Positions 8,070 through 13,939 of a DNA stretch of 19,755 nt are shown here, piece after piece (within the stretch, counting starts at the first letter, position 1; the number at the start of each line of letters is the position of its first letter). The DNA comes from a bacterium (GTDB taxonomy: Bacteria > RBG-13-66-14), in contig DATKYS010000110.1 in NCBI GenBank assembly GCA_035528375.1, positions 1-19,755 on the forward strand. Reading direction: 5' to 3'. The translations under genes were made by a program, and so were the position numbers. Below the pieces are notes generated by a model that had not been told where the DNA came from, made no database searches, and worked only from the letters and a program-made list of their open reading frames with translations.

Positions 8070-8092
8070 TTTAATACCGGCAAAGGAGAACC

Positions 8093-8344
8093 ATGTTCAT
8101 CATCGCGTTGATTTTCGCCCTCCCCGTCCTCGGCCTCCTCGCCGGATACCTCCGCCGGCGGGACGGGGACCGGGTCCGTCTCCTTTGCCCGGCCTGCGGC
8201 GGCGAGATTTCCCGGGACTACCTGGCCTGCCCCCACTGCGGGTCGCGGCTCCAAACCTCATGCCCGGCGTGCGGCAAGCCGGTGCGCTCCCTCTGGAAGA
8301 GCTGTCCCCACTGCGGGACGCCGCTGGGGGGTGAGACGAGGTGA
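8093..8344 (+). CDS. Small membrane-anchored double zinc-ribbon protein (83 aa)
   Basis: An 83-residue protein with one N-terminal membrane helix (about residues 2-20) followed by a basic stop-transfer RRR. The rest holds four CxxC knuckles (C32/C35, C46/C49, C57/C60, C71/C74) arranged as two zinc ribbons of the CPxCG type. By the positive-inside rule the ribbons should face the cytoplasm. AGGAG stands 4 nt before the ATG. It is the first gene after the sigma54 promoter and overlaps the start of the next gene by 4 bp, so the two are translationally coupled. I do not recognise a named family beyond 'zinc-ribbon domain protein'. A metal-sensing, scaffolding or chaperone-like role is possible but not shown. 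Confidence 0.8.
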   Translation: MFIIALIFALPVLGLLAGYLRRRDGDRVRLLCPACGGEISRDYLACPHCGSRLQTSCPACGKPVRSLWKSCPHCGTPLGGETR

Positions 8345-8895
8345 AAAAGCCGGTAATCGTGGTCCTCGGGATTCTGTCCGTCGGGGTGGTCGTGGCCGGT
8401 GTGGCGCTCATCGGCGTCTTCTGGCACCACGTCGAAGGGTGGGGGCCGCCGCCGAGCCCCTGGCGCCACGGGATGCAGGAGTGCCTCCTGGCGCCCGAGG
8501 AGCTGCCGCCGCCGGTAACGGAAAATCTCGACCGGATGGGTGTCGAGGAGCGGGAAAGAGCCTTCGACTTCCTCCGCGACCTGCGCCCCGGCCAGCGTCG
8601 GGAAGCCCTCCGCGAGCTCGGTGAGTGCCCCGCGCCTGAGTTTCGGGACCGGCTGGGTGGGATGATGGTAGAATCGCCGCACCCGCTCTTCCTGTTGCCG
8701 CTCGTCCTCCTGTTCTTTGGAAGCCTGGGCCTCGCGGTGACGCTCTACCTGGTCATCCGGAAGCGTGACCGTGGGCCTCGGCTCGAACGCTGCCCCCACT
8801 GCGGACGCCCCGTGGAGGCGGGTTGGAACTACTGCCCCTACTGCACCGGTCCGCTGGGATCCGGCAAAGGCTCGACCGACGCAGATTCATCGTGA
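8341..8895 (+). CDS. Two-TM membrane protein with helical extracytoplasmic segment and C-terminal zinc ribbon (184 aa)
   Basis: The start is a GTG within the GTGA overlap with the preceding stop codon. Membrane helices are at about residues 4-27 and 115-139. The loop between them (about 28-114) is Pro-rich and then alpha-helical. It contains LRPGQRREALREL (81-93), which resembles the LTxxQ/LSPEQR helices of Spy, CpxP and DUF3106 proteins. After the second helix a basic KRDR leads to one zinc ribbon (CPHC 151-154, CPYC 165-168). The predicted topology puts the helical domain outside and the ribbon inside, which would suit transmembrane sensing. Its operon partners are another zinc-ribbon protein and a secreted LTxxQ protein. 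No established family is recognised, and the functional reading is inference. Confidence 0.8.
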   Translation: MKKPVIVVLGILSVGVVVAGVALIGVFWHHVEGWGPPPSPWRHGMQECLLAPEELPPPVTENLDRMGVEERERAFDFLRDLRPGQRREALRELGECPAPEFRDRLGGMMVESPHPLFLLPLVLLFFGSLGLAVTLYLVIRKRDRGPRLERCPHCGRPVEAGWNYCPYCTGPLGSGKGSTDADSS

Positions 8896-8906
8896 AATTT
8901 AACGTG

Positions 8907-8922
8907 TCCCGCCCCGGCGGGA
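8907..8922 (+). other. Small stem-loop before the ZraP-like gene
   Basis: TCCCGC (8907-8912) pairs with GCGGGA (8917-8922) around a CCCG loop, in the 44-nt gap before the third operon gene and about 10 nt before its Shine-Dalgarno. There is no T-run, so it is not a terminator. It could set relative expression or mark mRNA processing. Confidence 0.35.
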
Positions 8923-8939
8923 ACGCATAAAGGAGAGAG

Positions 8940-9476
8940 ATGATACGCAGAAAAACGGCCCTGATTCTCGCCCTCGTAACCGGTATCCTCCTCGTCGCCG
9001 CCCTGCCCGCCGTATCGTACGGTCCGCTCCGCACCGGCGGTGGACCCGGTGACGGTGGGCCACGGGGGGACGGCCCCATGTGCCTGGCCTTCATCCCCGA
9101 CATCACGGCGGATCAGCTCGAGGCCATAGCCGCCATCCGCGACGAGCACCACGACGCGATGCAGGACGTGCGTGACGCGCTCTACGAGGCCAAGACCGCC
9201 TTCCGGGAGCTGATGCGCGACCCCGATCCGGACCTCGCCGCCGTGCGCCGGGCCAAGGAAAAACTGGACGCCCTGGAGACCGACATGCTCATCGCCCGGC
9301 TGGAGATGCGCGCCGCCGTGCGGGACGTCCTGACCGACGGTCAGCGGATCTTCTTCGACGAGATGCAGGCCTTCGGCCCGCACCACGGACCGGGCATGGG
9401 CCCCGGACCCGGCATGGAATGGCATCCCGGCTCGGGACCGGGCATGGGCCCCGGACCGGGCAGGTCCGACGACTAG
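8940..9476 (+). CDS. Secreted Spy/CpxP/ZraP-like LTxxQ protein (178 aa)
   Basis: An N-terminal signal peptide (basic MIRRK, hydrophobic core, probable cleavage near AVS-YG, residue 26) precedes an all-helical body. That body carries two LTxxQ-type motifs, ITADQ (55-59) and LTDGQ (131-135), which mark the Spy/CpxP/ZraP family of periplasmic chaperones and zinc-responsive proteins. A low-complexity tail follows, with GPGMGPGPG twice (about 150-158 and 166-174) and histidines (FGPHHG, EWHPG). That tail could bind metal. The length (178) is close to the family's usual 140-180. GGAG lies 4 nt before the ATG. It is last in the sigma54-driven operon, and a strong terminator follows. It probably buffers misfolded envelope proteins or excess metal. 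Confidence 0.8.
   Translation: MIRRKTALILALVTGILLVAALPAVSYGPLRTGGGPGDGGPRGDGPMCLAFIPDITADQLEAIAAIRDEHHDAMQDVRDALYEAKTAFRELMRDPDPDLAAVRRAKEKLDALETDMLIARLEMRAAVRDVLTDGQRIFFDEMQAFGPHHGPGMGPGPGMEWHPGSGPGMGPGPGRSDD
9387..9457 (+). repeat. In-frame 23-bp duplication in the ZraP-like C-terminus
   Basis: Identical 23-bp copies occupy 9387-9409 and 9435-9457, offset by 48 bp (16 codons). They encode the repeated Gly-Pro-Met tail, so the tail appears to have grown by recent in-frame duplication. Confidence 0.75.
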
Positions 9477-9512
9477 CGCCGAACCCCCTCCCTCCCAGGT
9501 GAGGCGCAAAAA

Positions 9513-9540
9513 GGGGAACCCCTCAGGGTTCCCCGCTTTT
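9513..9540 (+). terminator. Strong rho-independent terminator of the zinc-ribbon operon
   Basis: GGGGAACCC (9513-9521) and GGGTTCCCC (9526-9534) form a perfect 9-bp stem with a CTCA loop. A short T-run (9537-9540) follows, and an A-run precedes it (9508-9512), so it may act in both directions. Confidence 0.9.
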
Positions 9541-9578
9541 ATTCCCTGTTGCGGTCCTCACCCCCCAATTGTGATGAC

Positions 9579-9681
9579 GTAGGGGCCGACCTTCAGGTCG
9601 GCCCGCGGGCGACCGTGGACGGTCGCCCCTACCGGATGATGCGCGGTTTATAGCGTAGGGGCGGGTCTCCTGACCCGCCCG
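9579..9681. repeat. Composite palindromic intergenic repeat, second locus
   Basis: Three palindromic units occur in series: GTAGGGGCCGACC...GGTCGGCC (9579-9602), GGGCGACCG...CGGTCGCCC (9607-9628) and GGGGCGGGT...ACCCGCCC (9658-9680). They match units at 4956-5337 and 19558-19755, in a different order and partly opposite orientation. The last unit is just past the stop codon of the minus-strand barrel gene and could act as its terminator hairpin. Confidence 0.8.
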
Positions 9682-9688
9682 TTTCATG

Positions 9689-10741
9689 CTAAAACGTGAA
9701 ATCCAGGAGAACCGTCACCCTATTCCGGTTGTCAGAGAAATTCCACTCCGGGTCGAAGAAGAAGCCCTGCCGCACCTCGACCCGCCCGACGGCCCCCCAG
9801 GGCAGGGGGATGGAGAGCTTCAGGGTGAAGTCCAGGAACCTGAGCTCGCCGGTATCCCCCTCCTCCATCACAGAGAAGGGCTCGAGGGCGGACATCGGCC
9901 GCACGCCGCGATAGTCGTCACCCAGATACAGCGCCGTCCGCAGGTCGAGCCACCAGAAGGCGCCGCCGAGATAGACGTCCGTCAACCCGCCCCGGTCGCC
10001 GCCCGGAATCAGACCGGCGAAATACCCCCCGCCCAGGTACAGCGCCCGCTCGGGGAGACAGAGCTCCAGGCCGCCGCCGAGGTTCCAGAGTTCCTCCTTG
10101 CGCACCCCGTCGGGCGGCTCGTAGCCCTGGTAGCCCGCGGTGTCGTACCCCCCCGCGTGACGGTAGGCGAAGACGAGACGGGGGACGACGCCGATCGGCC
10201 CCAGATCGAATCGCGGCGCGACCAACCCGCCGGCCAGGTACACCTCCGCCGTCGTCTCGGTGACGCGGCCCGTCCGGACGCCGAAGATTGACCAGGACAG
10301 GCCCGGCTCCTCCCCCCACCAGCCGAGGCCCGTCGCCGGGTGGTCGTAGGGCTCGGTGTGCAGCGTCTCGGGGCCGAGTTCCGGGTCGAGGTGCCCCAGC
10401 CGGACCACGCCCCAGTCGCCGAAATCCGCCGCAAACCGTATCCGCGGGTTCAGACGGAAGTTGTCCCAATTCCCCTCGTCGAATTCGAGGGCGTCGGAGC
10501 AGTCGTGCTCGAGCTCCAGCCCGGCCTCCAGGCTCGCCCAATCCGCAAAAATCCAGCGCGCGCCGACCTCGAGGCGCTGCAATAAATATGAGCGCTCGTC
10601 TGGGCGTGGCGCGGGCGGCGTGTCGTACTCCACGTTGGCAAAACAGAAGCGGTAGGCGCCGTAGAGCTCCGGCTCGACCTCGAAGGCCGCGGCCGGTCCG
10701 ACGGCGAAAAGCAGTACGAGGAAGGCGGCGCAGCTTTTCAA
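9689..10741 (-). CDS. Outer-membrane beta-barrel protein (porin-like, 350 aa)
   Basis: A signal peptide (MKSCAAFLVLLFAVGPAAA, cleavage after about residue 19) leads into a protein dominated by alternating aromatic/hydrophobic strands separated by polar turns. It ends in the classic outer-membrane signature of a C-terminal Phe (VTVLLDFTF). The length would suit a 14-16-strand barrel. The start is a TTG at 10741 that shares bases with the miaB TGA stop. It is supported by GGAGGT six bases upstream, so translation is probably coupled to miaB. Substrate or role cannot be told. No TonB box, plug domain or known porin motif is visible. It could be a generic porin or an uncharacterised envelope barrel. 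Confidence 0.82.
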   Translation of the reverse strand: MKSCAAFLVLLFAVGPAAAFEVEPELYGAYRFCFANVEYDTPPAPRPDERSYLLQRLEVGARWIFADWASLEAGLELEHDCSDALEFDEGNWDNFRLNPRIRFAADFGDWGVVRLGHLDPELGPETLHTEPYDHPATGLGWWGEEPGLSWSIFGVRTGRVTETTAEVYLAGGLVAPRFDLGPIGVVPRLVFAYRHAGGYDTAGYQGYEPPDGVRKEELWNLGGGLELCLPERALYLGGGYFAGLIPGGDRGGLTDVYLGGAFWWLDLRTALYLGDDYRGVRPMSALEPFSVMEEGDTGELRFLDFTLKLSIPLPWGAVGRVEVRQGFFFDPEWNFSDNRNRVTVLLDFTF

Positions 10742-12063
10742 GAAATGACCTCCGCCCGGCGGCCGGTGAGCGACCAGGGCCCGGCGCCGGTTATTTCGAC
10801 CGTGCAGTAGCGCCCGGGTTCGAGGGCCTCGCCCGGCAGCTTGACCGGCTTCCCGCCGCGCGTGCGGCCGAAGGGCTCGCCCCGCTTGTCCCGCCCCTCG
10901 ACGACGACTTCCAGCGTCCGGCCCACCAACTCCCGGTTCCGCGCGAAGGCCGACTCCGTAATCAGCCCGATGACGCGCTCGAGCCGCGCCTGCTTGACCT
11001 CGGGCGACACGTCGTCGGGGAGCGCGAACGCCGGCGTGCCCGGCCGCGGGGAGTACTTGAACATGAAGGCCGAAGCGAAGCCCGTCTCCTCCACCAGCCC
11101 CGCCGTCAGCGAAAAATCCTCCTCCGTCTCGCCTGGGAAGCCCACGATGACGTCCGTGGTCAGGGTCAGGTCCGGTAAAAGCTCCCGCGCCTGCCGGACG
11201 AGCGTTCGGTAGCGGTCCCGAGTATAGCCCCGGCCCATCGCGCCCAAAATCTTATCCGACCCCGACTGCAGCGGCAGGTGGAGCTGCTCGCAAACCGCCG
11301 GCTCGGCGGCCATGACCTCCAGTAAATCGCGGCTCAAGTCCTTGGGGTGGCTGGTGGTGAAGCGGACCCGTTTTATCCCGTCAACCCGGGCGACCTCGCG
11401 CAGCAGGCGGGGGAACCGCCGGCCCTTCGAGCGGTACGAGTTCACGTTCTGCCCGAGGAGGGTCACCTCGGTGAAGCCCTGCGCCGCCAGGTGCGCAACC
11501 TCGGCCAGGACTGTCTCCGGGCGGCGGCTGACCTCGGGCCCGCGAAGGTCCGGCACCACGCAGTACGCGCAGCGATTTTCGCAGCCCTCCATCACGGTCA
11601 CGAAGGCGGCGTGGGGGCCGATGGCCGGGTGGTCCAGGCGGTGGTCGCCGTCGGGGTCGAAGTCGCCCTCGGGGCCGGCCGGGTCGAGGTCCTTCGCGAA
11701 GTCCTCCGGTTTTTTAACCTTTTCGACTAGTCGGGGGAGGCGCTCCACGGCGCCGGGGCCGGTGAGCAAATTCAGCCGCGGCAGCAGGTCGCGGGCCTCG
11801 TCGCCCAGGTGCTGGGCCAGGCAGCCGGTGAGGCCGAAGAGGAGGCCGGGGCGTTTTTGCGTCAGGCTGTAAAGTTGGCGCAGGCGGCCCAGGGCGTGAC
11901 TGGCCGCCTTTTCGCGCACGCTGCACGCGTTGACGAGGATTAAATCGGCGTCGGCGGGGTTTTTCACAAGGCGCCAGCCGTCGGTGAGGAGACCGGCGGC
12001 CAGGCGCTCGGCGTCCCGCTCGTTCATCTGACACCCCTGGCTTTCGAGGTAGAGTTGTTTCAT
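10738..12063 (-). CDS. miaB: tRNA-2-methylthio-N6-dimethylallyladenosine synthase (MiaB-type methylthiotransferase)
   Basis: A radical-SAM methylthiotransferase that adds the 2-methylthio group to i6A37 in tRNAs. From the ATG at 12063 it has 441 residues, the normal family length. The N-terminal UPF0004 domain carries the auxiliary-cluster cysteines C11 (QGCQMN), C47 (NACSVREKA) and C81 (TGC). The radical-SAM motif CxxxCxxC is C161, C165, C168 (GCENRCAYC). A C-terminal TRAM-like domain (about 375-440) ends the protein. The QMN and SVREKA signatures favour MiaB over MtaB or RimO. A TTG at 12084 would add seven residues, but the ATG gives the canonical MKQLYLESQGCQ start. Neither has a good Shine-Dalgarno. 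The stop overlaps the next gene's TTG start. No clear sigma70 promoter is visible for it on the minus strand. Confidence 0.95.
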   Translation of the reverse strand: MKQLYLESQGCQMNERDAERLAAGLLTDGWRLVKNPADADLILVNACSVREKAASHALGRLRQLYSLTQKRPGLLFGLTGCLAQHLGDEARDLLPRLNLLTGPGAVERLPRLVEKVKKPEDFAKDLDPAGPEGDFDPDGDHRLDHPAIGPHAAFVTVMEGCENRCAYCVVPDLRGPEVSRRPETVLAEVAHLAAQGFTEVTLLGQNVNSYRSKGRRFPRLLREVARVDGIKRVRFTTSHPKDLSRDLLEVMAAEPAVCEQLHLPLQSGSDKILGAMGRGYTRDRYRTLVRQARELLPDLTLTTDVIVGFPGETEEDFSLTAGLVEETGFASAFMFKYSPRPGTPAFALPDDVSPEVKQARLERVIGLITESAFARNRELVGRTLEVVVEGRDKRGEPFGRTRGGKPVKLPGEALEPGRYCTVEITGAGPWSLTGRRAEVIS

Positions 12064-12077
12064 TTTACCGAACGATT

Positions 12078-12106
12078 TTGTCAAAGTAACGGGATTGTGC
12101 TATACT
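12078..12106 (+). promoter_or_regulatory. Extended -10 sigma70 promoter for a small RNA
   Basis: TTGTCA (12078-12083), a 17-nt spacer and TATACT (12101-12106) preceded by TGC form a near-ideal promoter on the plus strand. Predicted start is about G12113. No protein gene follows on this strand; a structured region with a terminator does. The -35 box lies just upstream of the divergent miaB start. Confidence 0.75.
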
Positions 12107-12112
12107 TCTCTC

Positions 12113-12184
12113 GCGTCCCAGAGTACCGCAAGGTACGTTGGTCAAGTCCGGCACGGCCGGATACTGACCACTGGGCGTTTTTTT
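12113..12184 (+). ncRNA. Candidate small structured RNA: three-way junction with U7 terminator
   Basis: From the predicted start to the T-run the roughly 72-nt transcript folds almost completely. The outer helix pairs 12114-12121 with 12171-12177 (7 bp, one bulged U). Hairpin one is GUACC-GCAA-GGUAC (12123-12136), with a GNRA tetraloop. Hairpin two has UGGUCA (12139-12144) with UGACCA (12165-12170), then an asymmetric internal loop, then UCCGGC-ACG-GCCGGA (12147-12161). Junction linkers are only 0-2 nt. Seven Ts (12178-12184) follow the closing helix, so the closing helix doubles as the terminator. The promoter upstream and T-run downstream fix the plus strand. I could not match it to a known riboswitch, tRNA, SRP or 6S family. 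It is convergent with the DUF3800 gene, whose stop codon overlaps the T-run. Confidence 0.65.
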
Positions 12185-12950
12185 ATGGCCAGAGCTTAAG
12201 CCCTTCGGGTGTCCCCCTGCGAACCCGTGTTAAAGGTGTGCAGTCAATCTTGTCTATAATAGCGGAAAAGTACGTGTCATTCCCTCGTTCAAATTTCTGA
12301 AACGCGATACCGGCCACCAGATCGGCAAATTGCACACCGAAGCTGTATTCCGAGGGGGTCAGATAAACATTGTCAACGATATTCTCAAACTTCGTGTAGT
12401 AGGAACCATCAATAAACAATGAGTGATAGAAGCTTCTTAACCTCCGGTCTTGAGATTTGTCCCTGCTGTCCTGTATTCCGATCCCTCTGTTTTGTGTTTT
12501 CCTGAGAAAATTCTGAAATCTCTCTAACAGAAGAAGAAGCGCCTGAGAGTACATACTCTCAGGTTTATTAATATATTCTTTTTCATAAGCAGCCTGTTTA
12601 TTAATTGAAACGACATAGAATCTGACACTTCTAATGCCACGAAGGGCATCAAGCAACTCGCATAGCAGATCATGTTTCCTGGCGGGGTCCCAGTTATTCA
12701 GTGGATTCAAAGCGGCCCTCTTAGCATGCTTATCACTTAATGACGGATTGATGAACGGCTTATGGAAGTACTCCCACTTCAATTCAGTTATTAATGGGAT
12801 CGAATATTTTTGTTTAATAGAGTGAAGATAAAAGCGCAATTTCCGGCAATCAACTTCATCAATGGAAAAACCGGCAGCGACAAAAAAATTAGTCGCATTC
12901 GGACGTGGCCTTCCAACGTCACCAGACTCATCAATATAGAGGAGGTGCAT
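12183..12950 (-). CDS. DUF3800 family protein, low-GC and probably acquired (255 aa)
   Basis: A 255-residue protein with the DUF3800 hallmarks: N-terminal YIDESGDVG (5-13), a central aspartate cluster IQDSRD (159-164) and C-terminal QFADLVAGIAF (207-217). The family is thought to adopt an RNase-H-like fold with these aspartates (D7, D161, D210) as probable metal ligands. It is scattered through mobile and defence-associated loci, but its activity is poorly characterised. Base composition is strikingly AT-rich compared with all neighbours. Codon use also differs, for example many ATA, TTA and AAA codons. It starts 2 bp after the pdxA stop on the same strand, with no clear Shine-Dalgarno, so it probably depends on pdxA transcription and translation. 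Its TAA stop overlaps the T-run of the opposing small RNA. Confidence 0.88.
   Translation of the reverse strand: MHLLYIDESGDVGRPRPNATNFFVAAGFSIDEVDCRKLRFYLHSIKQKYSIPLITELKWEYFHKPFINPSLSDKHAKRAALNPLNNWDPARKHDLLCELLDALRGIRSVRFYVVSINKQAAYEKEYINKPESMYSQALLLLLERFQNFLRKTQNRGIGIQDSRDKSQDRRLRSFYHSLFIDGSYYTKFENIVDNVYLTPSEYSFGVQFADLVAGIAFQKFERGNDTYFSAIIDKIDCTPLTRVRRGTPEGLKLWP
12542..12563. repeat. 22-bp palindrome inside the DUF3800 gene
   Basis: Arms CCTGAGAGTA (12542-12551) and TACTCTCAGG (12554-12563) are perfectly complementary around a 2-bp centre. It lies within the coding sequence (around residues 129-136) and could form a cruciform or be a protein-binding site. Confidence 0.6.
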
Positions 12951-12952
12951 CG

Positions 12953-13927
12953 TTATATGCTCACGACAGAAAATGCAGATATAATGCTCTCGATATCGGA
13001 CATTCCCTTCCCTGCGATATCGAAGGCGGTGCCGTGCGAGGGGCTGGTCCGCAGGAAGGGCAAGCCCAAGGTTACGTTGACCGCGGAGTCGAAGGCCAGG
13101 AGCTTCACCGGGATGAGCCCCTGGTCGTGGTACAGCGCGATGAAGCCGTCGAAGCGGGAAAGATTCTTTTCGGTGAAGAGTGTGTCCGCCGCCAGGGGGC
13201 CGGAGATGTCGAGCCCGTCCGCCCGCAGCTCCTCCGCCGCCGGGACGACGATTCTTTCCTCCTCGTCGCCGATGACGCCGAAATCCCCGGCGTGGGGGTT
13301 GAGGCCGCAGAGCGCCAGTCGCGGCTCGCGGTCAAGTTTTTTCCCCAAAAACGCGCGGAACAGACGGGCGACGTGGACGATGTGCCCCGCGGTCAGTTGA
13401 ATGGAAACCTCGGCCAGCGGGATGTGGGTGGTGGCGAGGACGACGTTGATTTTCGGCGAGAGGAAGGCCATCGCCTCGCGTCCCGACACGCCGCAGCGCT
13501 CGGCCAGATACCCCGTATGGCCGGCGTAGGGGATGCCCGCTTGAGCCCAGGCCTGTTTCGAGATGGGCCCGGTGACAAGGGCGCGGGACGGGTCGGCGAG
13601 GCACAGGTCCACGGCGCGCTCGACCCAGGAAAAGCTCGCCCGTCCGGCGACCGCGGAGATGACGCCCCATTGCGGGGCGAGGTCGGTGCCGGGGACTTCG
13701 ATGAGGGGGATGCGGTTCGGGGCGGAGTCGGCTTCGTCGGGAGAGTGGACGGGGACGATTTCGAGGTCGAGACCGCAGAGCTCGATGGCGGCGGCCAGGG
13801 GCGTCGGCGCCCCGACGACTACCGGCCGGCAACCCTCGGTTATGCGGCCCCAGGCCCTGACCAGGACCTCGGGGCCGATGCCGTTGGGGTCGCCCGGCGT
13901 CACCAGAACCAGTGGTCGGTCGCCCAT
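12953..13927 (-). CDS. pdxA: 4-hydroxythreonine-4-phosphate dehydrogenase with replaced C-terminus
   Basis: PdxA oxidises 4-phosphohydroxy-L-threonine in the deoxyxylulose-5-phosphate-dependent vitamin B6 pathway. The 324-residue protein shows the family opening TPGDPNGIGPE (10-20), YAGHTGYLAE (134-143), LNPHAGDFGVIGDEE (209-223) and YHDQGLIPVK (266-275). Probable metal ligands are H168, H212 and H267, and the SPSHGTAFDIAGKG segment (295-308) is intact. After that the last dozen residues (ESIISAFSVVSI) are coded by suddenly AT-rich DNA and do not look like the usual C-terminal helix. This suggests that insertion of the following DUF3800 cassette replaced the native 3' end. All catalytic segments lie upstream of the change, so activity is probably kept. 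It starts 12 bp after the GNAT gene, in the same operon. Confidence 0.93.
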   Translation of the reverse strand: MGDRPLVLVTPGDPNGIGPEVLVRAWGRITEGCRPVVVGAPTPLAAAIELCGLDLEIVPVHSPDEADSAPNRIPLIEVPGTDLAPQWGVISAVAGRASFSWVERAVDLCLADPSRALVTGPISKQAWAQAGIPYAGHTGYLAERCGVSGREAMAFLSPKINVVLATTHIPLAEVSIQLTAGHIVHVARLFRAFLGKKLDREPRLALCGLNPHAGDFGVIGDEEERIVVPAAEELRADGLDISGPLAADTLFTEKNLSRFDGFIALYHDQGLIPVKLLAFDSAVNVTLGLPFLRTSPSHGTAFDIAGKGMSDIESIISAFSVVSI

Positions 13928-13939
13928 GACCGTCCGCGG

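Noticed and set aside
12085-12182. Minus-strand promoter or attenuator for miaB using TTGACC at 12145-12140
   Set aside because: No -10 hexamer stands at 16-18 bp, and on this strand the hairpins are not followed by a T-run.
12113-12184. tRNA, guanidine-II (mini-ykkC) or c-di-GMP riboswitch identity for the structured RNA
   Set aside because: There is no T-arm or anticodon layout. The ACGR loops required for guanidine-II are absent from the first hairpin and mispaired in the second. c-di-GMP core sequences are missing, and no gene follows on the strand.
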